A stretch of DNA of 64,000 nucleotides, from positions 1 through 64,000 of the forward strand of contig CAVSWD010000005.1 in the NCBI GenBank assembly GCA_963731615.1. The letters run 5' to 3'. Positions 54,641 to 63,086 of the stretch are shown one piece after another. Positions within the stretch are counted from its first letter, which is position 1; each line of letters opens with the position of its first letter. Below the pieces are notes generated by a model. It was not told the DNA's origin and searched no databases. It saw only the letters and a program-made list of their open reading frames with translations. The stretch is from Gaiellasilicea sp963731615. GTDB taxonomy: Bacteria > Actinomycetota > Thermoleophilia > Gaiellales > Gaiellaceae. Position numbers and translations under genes: made by a program.

Positions 54641-55783
54641 ATGAGCAACTCGATTCTGACCACATCCGACCTGGGCGAGCTCCGCCGCGACTTCGGCGAC
54701 GTCTACGGCGGCCGAACGGTTCTCGTCACGGGCGCAGACGGCTTCATGGGCTCGCACCTGACCGACGCCCTCGTCGAGCTCGGCGCGAACGTCCACGCGT
54801 TCGTGCGCGCGACCTCGAGCGGGGCGCTGAACAACATCGGGCCGCTCCGCGGGCAGCTGAAGGTGCATTTCGCCGACCTGACCGACAAGACCTCGATCGA
54901 CTACCTCGTCAAGGAGTTGCGCGACACGGTCTCCGACAAGCCGTACGTCTTTCACCTCGGCGCGCAGGCGCATGTCGGCGAGTCGTGGCACCGGCCGTAC
55001 GAGACGGTGATGGCGAACACGATCGGGACGCTCAACCTGCTCCAGTCGGTCGTCGACTGGGGCCTGGAGCTGGAGAAGTTCGACACGGCCGGCACCTCCG
55101 AGGAGTACGGCAACGTCCACGAGGACGTCGCGCACCACCACGACTTCGACGAGGCCGGCGGGCTGATCCTGCACGAGCGCTCGCCGATCAACCCCAAGTC
55201 GATCTACGCCACCGCCAAGGTGGCCGCCGACTTCCTGACGATGAACTACCACGACGCGTTCGGCGTACCGGGCGTCGTCACGCGCATGTTCAACAACTAC
55301 GGCCCGCGCCAGAATCCGCGCTACGTCACCGGCACGATCATCACGCAGGCGCTCACGCGGCCCCAGGTCGAGCTCGGCGCGCTCGAGCCGCTGCGGGACT
55401 TCTGCTTCTGCACGGACGGCGTCCGCGGCCATCTCACCGTCGCCGCCCACGGCGTCCCCGGCGACGTCTACGTCTACGGCCAGGGCGAGAACATCTCGAT
55501 GGCCGACTGGGCCGACCTGATCCTGCGCACGGGCGCCGAGCACGGCCACTGGCCGGACGACCGGCACATCGTCACGAACGAGAAGCGGCTTCGTCCCGGG
55601 GTCACCGACGTGCTGGCGCTGCGCGTCGGCCACGAGAAGCTGACGCGCGAGACCGGCTGGAAGCCGCTCGTCTCGTGGGAGGAGGGCGTCCTCCGGACGA
55701 TCGCCTGGTACGCCGAGAACCGCGACCGGTGGATCGGCCGGGTCGACTGGCTGCCGACCGGCGCCCCCGTTACCACGCCGTGA
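54641..55783 (+). CDS. NAD-dependent epimerase/dehydratase, GDP-mannose 4,6-dehydratase-like
   Basis: 380-residue extended SDR from ATG 54641. NAD site VLVTGADGFMGSHLTDALVE, HLGAQAHVGESWHRPYET, catalytic TSEEYGN and YATAK (Tyr/Lys pair), then MFNNYGPRQNPRYVTGTII. The presence of a GDP-fucose synthase-like partner directly downstream suggests it makes GDP-4-keto-6-deoxymannose; the sequence alone is also compatible with a dTDP- or UDP-sugar dehydratase. Stop overlaps the next GTG by 4 bases. Confidence 0.85.
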   Translation: MSNSILTTSDLGELRRDFGDVYGGRTVLVTGADGFMGSHLTDALVELGANVHAFVRATSSGALNNIGPLRGQLKVHFADLTDKTSIDYLVKELRDTVSDKPYVFHLGAQAHVGESWHRPYETVMANTIGTLNLLQSVVDWGLELEKFDTAGTSEEYGNVHEDVAHHHDFDEAGGLILHERSPINPKSIYATAKVAADFLTMNYHDAFGVPGVVTRMFNNYGPRQNPRYVTGTIITQALTRPQVELGALEPLRDFCFCTDGVRGHLTVAAHGVPGDVYVYGQGENISMADWADLILRTGAEHGHWPDDRHIVTNEKRLRPGVTDVLALRVGHEKLTRETGWKPLVSWEEGVLRTIAWYAENRDRWIGRVDWLPTGAPVTTP

Positions 55784-56697
55784 CACGCGCCCTCGTCACC
55801 GGCGGCGGCGGCTTTCTCGGCTCACACCTCGTCGAACGGCTCGAGCGCGACGGGCACGAAGTGGTCGTGGCCCGCCGGCGGGACTACGACCTGACCTCGA
55901 TGGACGACGCGGCGCGCCTCTTCGACGACGCAAAGCCGGAACTGGTCTTCCATCTCGCCGCCGAGGTCGGCGGCATCGGTGCGAACCGCATCTACCCCGG
56001 ACGCTACTGGTACGCGAACCTGCTCATGGGCGCGCACGTGCTCGAGCAGAGCCGCCTCCATGGAGTGCGCAAGCTCGTCAACCTCGGCACGATCTGCGAG
56101 TACCCCAAGTTCACGCCGGTGCCGTTCAGCGAGGACGATCTCTGGAGTGGATATCCCGAGGAGACGAACGCGCCGTACGGGATCGCGAAGAAGGCACTTC
56201 TCGTCGGCGGCCAGGCTTACCGCGACCAGTACGAGCTGAACGTCGTCCACCTGCTGCCGGTCAACCTCTACGGGCCCGGGGACAACTTCGACGCGACGAC
56301 GGCGCACGTGATCCCGGACCTGATCCGGAAGATGCACGAGTCGCCCGAGCGAATCGTGCTCTTCGGCGACGGCACACCGACCCGCGAGTTTCTCTACGTC
56401 GACGACGCCGTCGAGGGAATCGCCCTCGCGGCCGACGGCTACGACGGTGCCGACCCCGTCAACCTCGGCTCGGGAGTGGAGATCGCGATCCGAGAGCTCG
56501 TCGAGCTCGTGTCCGAGCTGACGGGCTTCCAGGGCGAGGTCGTCTGGGACGAGAGGAAGCCGAACGGTCAGCCGCGCCGCCGGCTCGACGTCACCCGAGC
56601 AGCCGAGCTGTTCGGCTTCCGCGCGCGTACCCCGTTGCGCGAGGGACTCGAGCGCACGGTCGAGTGGTACCGAGCTCAGCTGCATGCAGCTGCTTAA
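55780..56697 (+). CDS. GDP-L-fucose synthase-like NAD-dependent epimerase/reductase
   Basis: 305 residues from GTG 55780. NADP site LVTGGGGFLGSHLVERL, AAEVGGIGANRIYPGRYWYANL, catalytic Tyr/Lys in NAPYGIAKKALLV, and NLYGPGDNFD, a motif typical of GDP-fucose synthases (WcaG). C-terminal GDGTPTREFLYVDDAVEGI binds the sugar nucleotide. Acting after the preceding dehydratase, it would give GDP-L-fucose or a related 6-deoxyhexose for the glycan. Confidence 0.87.
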   Translation: MTRALVTGGGGFLGSHLVERLERDGHEVVVARRRDYDLTSMDDAARLFDDAKPELVFHLAAEVGGIGANRIYPGRYWYANLLMGAHVLEQSRLHGVRKLVNLGTICEYPKFTPVPFSEDDLWSGYPEETNAPYGIAKKALLVGGQAYRDQYELNVVHLLPVNLYGPGDNFDATTAHVIPDLIRKMHESPERIVLFGDGTPTREFLYVDDAVEGIALAADGYDGADPVNLGSGVEIAIRELVELVSELTGFQGEVVWDERKPNGQPRRRLDVTRAAELFGFRARTPLREGLERTVEWYRAQLHAAA

Positions 56698-58288
56698 GAC
56701 CTACGCGTCTCGCCCGGGGTACGTTCTCCCGGCGCTGGTCGTCCTCCACTGGGTGCTTGTGGCGGCCTTCGCGCTCTCCGTCAAGCACAACGGCTGGGTC
56801 TGGTACCAGGGCGGCGACCAGATCTGGTACACGACGTCGGGCTGGCTGCTCGGGCAAGGCGAGTTGCCGCCCGCGCGGGTGGGCTACGGCTGGCCGCTGC
56901 TGCTCGCTCCGATCACGCTGATCTCGGGCCGCGACTTCGTCGACGCGATGCCGCTCGTGATCGCGCTCAACGTCCTCGTGCTGGGGCCGATCGCGATCGC
57001 GTGCATCTACTGGATCGCGCGGCATCTGGCGGGCTGGGTCGCGGGCTTGTGGGCGGCGTCGCTCTGGGTAGCGCTCCCGTACCTGGCGGTGCCGCTGTTC
57101 CGAGACGACTACCACGACCGGTTCGTCGAGCAGTTCCTGCCGCAGGCGCTCGGTCTCTCCGGCCTGGCGGACTACCCCTCGACGGTGTGCCTGCTCGCCG
57201 CGGCGGCTCTCGTGCTTCGCGCGCTCGCAACGCGTGCGCCGACCGATGCGCTGCTCGCCGGCGTCGTGGCCGGCTACGGCATTGGGATCAAGCCGGCGAA
57301 CGTCCTGTTTCTCGCCGGGCCGGCGCTGGCGTTTCTGCTGGCGCGCCGCTTCCGGCCCGCGCTCATCTTCACGGCAGGCCTCGCGCCGGCGCTGCTCGCC
57401 CTTGCGATCTGGAAGGCGCGCGGGCTCGGCTCGCTACCGCTGTTCGCGGCGGAGGAGGTGCACCTGGCGGTCGGCAGCGGGTTGACGGCCATCAGCATCG
57501 AGCAGTACACGGACGCCCTCAACTGGGACACGTTCCGCGGCAACATGGCCGGTCTGCGCGAATGGTTCTGGAGCGCCCGGATGCTGCAATGGGCTCCGTT
57601 CGCCGGCACGCTCGCCGTGGCGCGGCGCTCGCTCCCGGCAGCCGGCCTGCTCGCCGGTTGGTTCTTCGCGATCGTGCTGGTGAAGGGAGCGGCCGTGGAC
57701 TCGACCGTCGAGAGCGGCAGCTTCTTTCGCTTCCTGATGCCGGCCTTCCCTGCCTACCTGCTCCTGCTCGCCTTCATCCCGGCGCTCGTGCCGACCCTCT
57801 TGCGCCGCTTCCCGGCCGACGTCCGCGTCGGGCCGATCCGAGGGGTCGCCCTCGGCTGCGCGCTCGTCCTCCTCGCCGCCGTCCCGGTCGCGCTGGTCGC
57901 CTTCGCCCGGCCGGTCGAGCGCGGTGAGCGAGCCGTCCTCATCAACACGATCTTGACCCCGGTGGATCCGGACCTTGCCCCACGGGTCGAGCAGCAAGGA
58001 GCCGCTCGCACACTCACCTGGGACGCGCCCAAGACCGGCTCGACCAACGTCTTCTACCGCGTTTTCCGGACTCCGACGACGGCCCGCGATCTCGAGTGCG
58101 TGCCGCACGACGGCGCCGGCGAGTGCGCGCTCGACATGATCGAGCTCGGAACGACCAGGGAGCGGAGCTTCCGGGACGGCTCCCCGCCCCCGGGCGTCCG
58201 CTACCGGATCGGCGCAGCGACGAACTGGCGCGACGACCCGGCCGGCGGAGACGTCTTCGCCGTCAGTCCTCCCGTCCGCCGCGGATGA
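56684..58288 (+). CDS. Large membrane glycosyltransferase-like protein
   Basis: 534 residues from ATG 56684, overlapping the preceding gene by 14 bases. About ten hydrophobic helices; the first external loop WYQGGDQIWYTTSGWLLGQG has an Asp in the position of GT-C catalytic acids. A C-terminal exported domain (about residues 400-530) has an Ig/FN3-like fold with RTLTWDAPKTGSTNVFYRV and two cysteines (LECVPHDGAGECALD). Donor probably a polyprenyl-phosphate sugar; unproven. Overlaps the next gene by 4 bases. Confidence 0.82.
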   Translation: MQLLKTYASRPGYVLPALVVLHWVLVAAFALSVKHNGWVWYQGGDQIWYTTSGWLLGQGELPPARVGYGWPLLLAPITLISGRDFVDAMPLVIALNVLVLGPIAIACIYWIARHLAGWVAGLWAASLWVALPYLAVPLFRDDYHDRFVEQFLPQALGLSGLADYPSTVCLLAAAALVLRALATRAPTDALLAGVVAGYGIGIKPANVLFLAGPALAFLLARRFRPALIFTAGLAPALLALAIWKARGLGSLPLFAAEEVHLAVGSGLTAISIEQYTDALNWDTFRGNMAGLREWFWSARMLQWAPFAGTLAVARRSLPAAGLLAGWFFAIVLVKGAAVDSTVESGSFFRFLMPAFPAYLLLLAFIPALVPTLLRRFPADVRVGPIRGVALGCALVLLAAVPVALVAFARPVERGERAVLINTILTPVDPDLAPRVEQQGAARTLTWDAPKTGSTNVFYRVFRTPTTARDLECVPHDGAGECALDMIELGTTRERSFRDGSPPPGVRYRIGAATNWRDDPAGGDVFAVSPPVRRG

Positions 58289-59679
58289 CCGTCGGCAGGC
58301 GGCTCGCCGCAGGCCTCCTCTGCGTCGTGGTGCTCGCGAGCCTCTCGGTGTCGCTCCGCACTCTCGGCACGGCTGCGAACTTCGACGAGGCGACGTACAC
58401 GCTGACCCTGCGCCTGCTGGCTGCCGGCGGCGACCTGGGCTCGGACGTGTTTGCCAGCCAGCCGCCGCTCTTTTACGACCTGCTCCGTTCGCTCGGCGTC
58501 GTCCTGCCCCACTCCGTCGACGGCCTGCGTGTCGGGATGATCGTGCTGTCGATCGCATCTCTGGTGGTCGCGTACGCGCTGGGTGCGACCTATGCGGGCC
58601 GTGCGGGCGGGCTCGGCGCCGCAACCCTGCTCGCCGTGACGCCGTTCGTCGCCCGGACGGCGCCGCTCGTCGAGGCCGAGCCCGCTGCGCTGCTCTTCAC
58701 CCTGCTGTCGCTGCTCGCCGCCGCGCGGGGTTTCGGAGCGGGCAAGGGGAGCCGCGGCGCCCTGCTCGCGGGGGCGGCCTTCGCGGCGGCCGTGCTCGTG
58801 AAGCTCCTCGCGGCCACGGCGGTCGTACCGCTCGCAGCGATGGCGGTCGCACAGCGGGCGACGCGCCGTCAGCTCGTCGCGGCAGCCGGCGGCGCTGGAG
58901 CCGTGGCCGTGCTGACCGGCCTGCTCCACCTCGGCGCGATCCCCGAGCTCGTCGAGGACGGGTTCCTCTTCCACCTCGACGCGCGCGACGCAACGGTGGC
59001 GGCCGACGACGACCTCGGCCGGATGCGAGCGTTCCTCCACCCGCGCAACCCCGCCACCTACCTGTTGCTCGCGGGTGCGCTCGCGGCGTTCCTGCCGCGC
59101 AACCGCAAGCTCTGGCCGCTCTGGACGTTCGTCGGCGCGGCGCTCGTCTTCACGCTCGTGATGGAGCCGCTCCTCGACCATCACCTCGTCCTGCTCGGGA
59201 CAGCGGCTGCGGTAGCGGCCGGGACAACGCTCGGCGGCTCGATCGCTGCTCTGCCGCGCGGAGCCGCGATTGCGGCGGCAGGCTGCGCCGCTCTGATCGG
59301 GCTGGCAGGAGTGGCGCAGCTCCACCGCGAGGCGGGCGGCGCGGGCGAGTCGGCCGAGACACGAGCGGCCGCTGCGGCCCTACGGGCCGGAACCGCACCC
59401 GCCGACCTCGTTGTCGCCGACGAGCCGAGCGTCGCGCTCCTCGCAGACCGGCTCGTGCCGGGAGAGCTGGTCGACACCTCCGCGGTCCGGTTCGCGACCG
59501 GATCGCTGACGCGCGCCGACGTGCTGGCCGCAGCGCTCGCTCGAGACGTCGGCGGCGCGGTCGCCGGACGGATGTTCCTGACTCAGCCCGGGCTCGAGGC
59601 CACGCTCGCCCGGCAGTTCCCGAGCAGGCACCGCTTCGGCGAGGTCACTCTCTATCTGCGTCCGGAGTCCGTCCCCTGA
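58285..59679 (+). CDS. GT39/ArnT-like membrane glycosyltransferase
   Basis: 464 residues from ATG 58285. N-terminal helix, then the loop NFDEATYTLTLRLLAAGGD with the Asp-Glu pair of the ArnT/PMT family and SQPPLFYDLLRSLG with the family's PPL motif. Ten or so helices, with a small soluble C-terminus ending in HRFGEVTLYLRPESVP. Transfers a sugar from a polyprenyl-phosphate carrier to an extracellular acceptor in characterised relatives. The convergent DUF2304 gene overlaps the end by 35 bases. Confidence 0.85.
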   Translation: MTVGRRLAAGLLCVVVLASLSVSLRTLGTAANFDEATYTLTLRLLAAGGDLGSDVFASQPPLFYDLLRSLGVVLPHSVDGLRVGMIVLSIASLVVAYALGATYAGRAGGLGAATLLAVTPFVARTAPLVEAEPAALLFTLLSLLAAARGFGAGKGSRGALLAGAAFAAAVLVKLLAATAVVPLAAMAVAQRATRRQLVAAAGGAGAVAVLTGLLHLGAIPELVEDGFLFHLDARDATVAADDDLGRMRAFLHPRNPATYLLLAGALAAFLPRNRKLWPLWTFVGAALVFTLVMEPLLDHHLVLLGTAAAVAAGTTLGGSIAALPRGAAIAAAGCAALIGLAGVAQLHREAGGAGESAETRAAAAALRAGTAPADLVVADEPSVALLADRLVPGELVDTSAVRFATGSLTRADVLAAALARDVGGAVAGRMFLTQPGLEATLARQFPSRHRFGEVTLYLRPESVP

Positions 59680-60013
59680 CGCGCTCCTCGAGCAGCGCCA
59701 CGCGCTGGGCGAGGATCGAGTTCTGGTCGGAGAGACGCGAGATCACGGTCGAGTAGTGCAGGAGGACGACGAGGATGAAGAGCGTGGCGACCGCAAAGAG
59801 CACCGCGGGCGGATAGGTCGTTACTCCCACCCACCCCGCAATCGTGTTCAGGCCGCCGCGCCAGATCGAGAGCACGAGCAGCACGACGCCGGTCACGAGC
59901 CAGAGCAACGCGTAACGCTCGCGCAGCCGCCTGCTGCGGATCAGCTCGAGTACGACGAGGATCAGCAGGATCGACGCGATCGACGCCGCGATCGAGACGC
60001 GAACCGAGGTCAC
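59645..60013 (-). CDS. DUF2304 family membrane protein
   Basis: 122 residues. Helices at about 7-25, 37-52 and 66-88 with the linking RSRRLRERYALLWLVTGVVLL motif characteristic of DUF2304, followed by a cytoplasmic coiled coil (SRLSDQNSILAQRVALLEERV). These proteins are almost always paired with a dolichyl-phosphate mannose synthase-like GT2, as here: the upstream gene stop overlaps its ATG by 4 bases. Confidence 0.88.
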   Translation of the reverse strand: MTSVRVSIAASIASILLILVVLELIRSRRLRERYALLWLVTGVVLLVLSIWRGGLNTIAGWVGVTTYPPAVLFAVATLFILVVLLHYSTVISRLSDQNSILAQRVALLEERVRGRTPDADRE

Positions 60014-60735
60014 GCCTTCTCCAGCGGCACGGTGTAGCGGCGGAAGAGGCCGACGAAGAGCGCCAGCAGCACCTTGACGACGTAGTAGAACGAGCTCAAC
60101 GCGCCGATCGACGAGCGGCCGTGCTCGCGCTCTCGCATCCGCACGGGCACCTCGCGCAGCCGCAGCTGGTGCTTGACCACCATCACGGTCGCCTCCACCT
60201 CCGGATAGTCGTGCGGGTAGTCGTGCGCAAAGAGGCGGATCCCGCGGAGGTTCAGCGCCTGGAAGCCGGACGTCGTGTCGGTGACCCGCTGGCGGACGAG
60301 CAGGGAGACGATGCGGGCGAAGAAGCTGATTCCGAGCCTGCGGGCGAGCGGCGGCCGGTACTCGTCGCCCGCGCCGGCAAAACGTGATCCGACGACGATG
60401 TCCGCCTCGCCGGCGAGCAGGGGCGCGATCAGCTTCGGCAGCTCGCCCGGGTCGTGCTGGCCGTCGCCGTCCAGCCGCACGGCGATGCCGTAGCCGTGCT
60501 CGAGCGCGTACTTGAAGCCGGTCTGAACGGCGCCGCCGATGCCGAGGTTGAAGGGCAGCCGGACGACGGCAGCCCCCGCTGCGTGCGCGGCTGCGGCGGT
60601 GCCGTCGAGCGAGCCGTCGTCGACGACGACGACGTCGAGGTCGAGCCCTGCTGCGAGGATCTCGGATACGACGGCGCCGATCGCCCGTTCCTCCCGGTAC
60701 GCCGGGACGATCGCGATCCGGCGCCGATCAGCCAT
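60010..60735 (-). CDS. Polyprenyl-phosphate mannose/glucose synthase-like GT2
   Basis: 241 residues from ATG 60733-60735. IAIVPAYREERAIGAVV, VVVVDDGSLDGTA, the metal site VRLDGDGQHDPGELPK, and VGSRFAGAGDEYRPPLAR define the DPM1-like group that charges polyprenyl phosphate with mannose or glucose. The product would feed the GT39-type enzymes in this locus. A C-terminal amphipathic segment replaces the extra membrane helices. Operon with the DUF2304 gene. Confidence 0.9.
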   Translation of the reverse strand: MADRRRIAIVPAYREERAIGAVVSEILAAGLDLDVVVVDDGSLDGTAAAAHAAGAAVVRLPFNLGIGGAVQTGFKYALEHGYGIAVRLDGDGQHDPGELPKLIAPLLAGEADIVVGSRFAGAGDEYRPPLARRLGISFFARIVSLLVRQRVTDTTSGFQALNLRGIRLFAHDYPHDYPEVEATVMVVKHQLRLREVPVRMREREHGRSSIGALSSFYYVVKVLLALFVGLFRRYTVPLEKA

Positions 60736-61942
60736 GGGCTGCGGCCGGCACCGCGAGCCCGGCGAGGGCGAGGAGCTGCCTGGCCCGGTGCGCGTAGGTG
60801 TGCTCGTCGAGGACGCGCTCTCGCGCGCGGGCTCCCATCGCCTCCGCCTGGCCCGGGTCGCCGAGGAGGTCGCGATAGGCGCCGAGCGCCTCGTCGGCGT
60901 CGTGGACGACGAGCAGCTCCTGGCCGGGCTCGAACCAGCGGTCGATCCCCACGTACGGGTTCGAGACGATCGCGGCACCGGCCGAGGCGAGCTCGAACGG
61001 CCGGCACGAGGACGACGCGTGGACGCTCGCGTGCGAGCGGCGGGTGATGTTCAGGTTGATCCGCGAGGCCGAGATCGCGTGCGCGAAGGCATTGAAGGGA
61101 ACGTCGCCGACGAGCCAGGCCCGGCCGGTGTCGCCCTGGAAGTCGCGGCCGCCGAGCGCGAACTCGAGCTCCGGTGCGGCCCGGCTCGGCTCGCCCACCA
61201 TCGCCGCGACCCACTCGCGCCGGAACTTGTCGCCGTAGCCGTAGAAGAAGACGTCGTGGAGCTTCTCCACCTGCCGCGGCGCGAAGAACTCGGGGTCGGC
61301 GGCCCAGAAGACCGCCTCGGCGCGGCGCGCACCCAGCTCGAGCAGGCTCGGCAGCCCGCCCTCGGAGTTGGAGATGACGAGGTCGTACTCGGACGGATCG
61401 GCGCCGTGGTAGTAGTTGAACCCCGTGTCCATGCCGCCGAACTCGGGCAGGCTCATCGGCACGTCGCCGTCGTAGAAGATCACCGGGACGCCGAAACGCT
61501 CGCGCAGGTACGTCGGGATGCCGCGGAAATGCGCCATTGGGACCGTGAAGACGATCACCGCGTCGACATCCTTCTCCCGCTCGAGCACCTTCGTCAGATG
61601 CCGCTTCCAGCGCGGTGTGACCCACCGCCAGATCGCCTGGCGCGTCGCCTTGTCAAAGGACGAGTCCTCGGGCCGTTCCTCGGCGCGACGGAGGTAGCGG
61701 TCGCCCTTGAGGCGCGCCAGGCCGCCGCGCACAGCGGCATAGCTCTCGCCCTCGACCAGGGTCGGGTTCGAAGCGGTCCGCCACCACGGTGACTCGACCG
61801 GCCGGCCGCGATAGGGCGTCACGATCAGGTCGACGCCCACCTCGTAAAGCCCCTTCCAGAGCTGCCACCATGCCGGCGTGCAGCCGTAGCGGAAGTCGAG
61901 GTCGACGGCAGACGCGACCGCGAGGATCTTCGGCGCTTTCAC
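60728..61942 (-). CDS. CgeB-like glycosyltransferase (GT-B)
   Basis: 404 residues from GTG 61942 (VKAPKILAVASAVDLDFRYGC). FNYYHGADPSEYDLVISNSEGG, VFWAADPEFFAP, HDVFFYGYGDKFRREWV and the C-terminal CRPFELASAGAAIVSNPYVGIDRWFEPGQELLVV block match CgeB/spore-maturation-type glycosyltransferases, with the family's conserved E in RPFELAS. Overlaps the next GT2 start by 8 bases. The acceptor is unknown. Confidence 0.85.
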   Translation of the reverse strand: MKAPKILAVASAVDLDFRYGCTPAWWQLWKGLYEVGVDLIVTPYRGRPVESPWWRTASNPTLVEGESYAAVRGGLARLKGDRYLRRAEERPEDSSFDKATRQAIWRWVTPRWKRHLTKVLEREKDVDAVIVFTVPMAHFRGIPTYLRERFGVPVIFYDGDVPMSLPEFGGMDTGFNYYHGADPSEYDLVISNSEGGLPSLLELGARRAEAVFWAADPEFFAPRQVEKLHDVFFYGYGDKFRREWVAAMVGEPSRAAPELEFALGGRDFQGDTGRAWLVGDVPFNAFAHAISASRINLNITRRSHASVHASSSCRPFELASAGAAIVSNPYVGIDRWFEPGQELLVVHDADEALGAYRDLLGDPGQAEAMGARARERVLDEHTYAHRARQLLALAGLAVPAAAHG

Positions 61943-62012
61943 GCCCGACAGCATAGGGAGCGGGGATGAAGGCGCTGTTAGCGCCCGGCTCGCAGGATCG
62001 TAGAGTGCGGCG

Positions 62013-63080
62013 ATGGAACCGCTCTCGACGCTCCTTTCGCGCGCGCTCGTGGCGTTCACGATCGAGCTCGACAACGAGTTCGAGCGCCGGCTGGGCGACT
62101 CGGGCGAGCGGGCGCGCGTGACCTCGCTCGTGATGTGGTCGAACTTCATGCGATTCGTCGGCGACGGGATCTCCGTGGCCGAGCTGCCGGCGGCGACTGG
62201 AATCCCCAAAGCACGGACGCTCTCGACGCTCGGCGGGCTGGAGCGCTGGCGTTACGTGTCCGCCGGACCCGACCCCGAGACGAGGCGCGACGGCTACGGG
62301 AGCGCGCGCGGCCTTCGCCCCGACTGGATCGTTCGCCCGACGGCGGCCGGTCGCGCAGCCGTGGCGATCTGGCGCCCGCTTGCCGACGAGATCGAGGATC
62401 GCTGGGCTGAGCGCTTCGGAGTCGCCGCGGTCGGGGAGCTTCGGCTCTGTCTCGAGACGATCGCCGGGCAGCTCGACGTCCCGTTGCCGGAGTACGTGCC
62501 AATAGTCGGCGGCTCGAGCTGGCGGCTCGACGACGCAGTCAGTGGCGGGGAGCCCGAAACCCAAGCGCGGCTCTCGCTCTCCGCGCTGCTGTCTCACGCA
62601 CTCCTTTCCTACACGCTCGCGTTCGAACGCGAGTCGGAGCTCGCCCTACCGCTGAGCGCCAACGTCGTGCGCGTTCTCGACGAGGGCGGCGTGAGCATGA
62701 AGGATGCGCCGCTGCGAGGCGGTATCTCGAAGGAAGCCGTGGCGATGGCGACGACCTTCCTCGCGAAGAACGGCTACGTCGTCGTTGACGAGAAGCTCAT
62801 CCGGCTGACGGCGGCCGGCTGCGCCGCACAGGAGCGCGCAGATCGGCTGCACGGCGAGGTCGAGCCGTGGGCGAGGCGTCTCGCGAACCGGTTACGCGGG
62901 GCTCTCGCCGGCCTGCTCGAAGCTGACGAGCTCGCCGCCGGACTGCGACCGCATCCGGGCGGCTGGCGCGGAACGAAGCCGTACCTGGCGCAGACCGAGG
63001 CGATGCTGGAGGATCCGGCGGCGGCGCTGCCGCATTACCCGATGGTGCTCCACCGCGGCGGCTGGCCGGACGGCAGCTAG
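62013..63080 (+). CDS. Hypothetical protein with two winged-helix-like halves
   Basis: 355 residues from ATG 62013. Residues about 35-120 look like a MarR-type winged helix (VTSLVMWSNFMRFVGDGISVAELPAATGIPK, then a YVSAGPDPETRRDGYG wing and PDWIVRPTAAGRAA). Residues about 190-275 repeat the scheme (LSLSALLSHALLSYTLAFE; GISKEAVAMATTFLAKNGYVVV; LIRLTAAGCAAQ). It is probably a duplicated DNA-binding regulator in a single chain. Divergent from the CgeB-like gene and convergent with the sugar transferase; a regulator of this locus is possible. Confidence 0.65.
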   Translation: MEPLSTLLSRALVAFTIELDNEFERRLGDSGERARVTSLVMWSNFMRFVGDGISVAELPAATGIPKARTLSTLGGLERWRYVSAGPDPETRRDGYGSARGLRPDWIVRPTAAGRAAVAIWRPLADEIEDRWAERFGVAAVGELRLCLETIAGQLDVPLPEYVPIVGGSSWRLDDAVSGGEPETQARLSLSALLSHALLSYTLAFERESELALPLSANVVRVLDEGGVSMKDAPLRGGISKEAVAMATTFLAKNGYVVVDEKLIRLTAAGCAAQERADRLHGEVEPWARRLANRLRGALAGLLEADELAAGLRPHPGGWRGTKPYLAQTEAMLEDPAAALPHYPMVLHRGGWPDGS

Positions 63081-63086
63081 CGCCCG

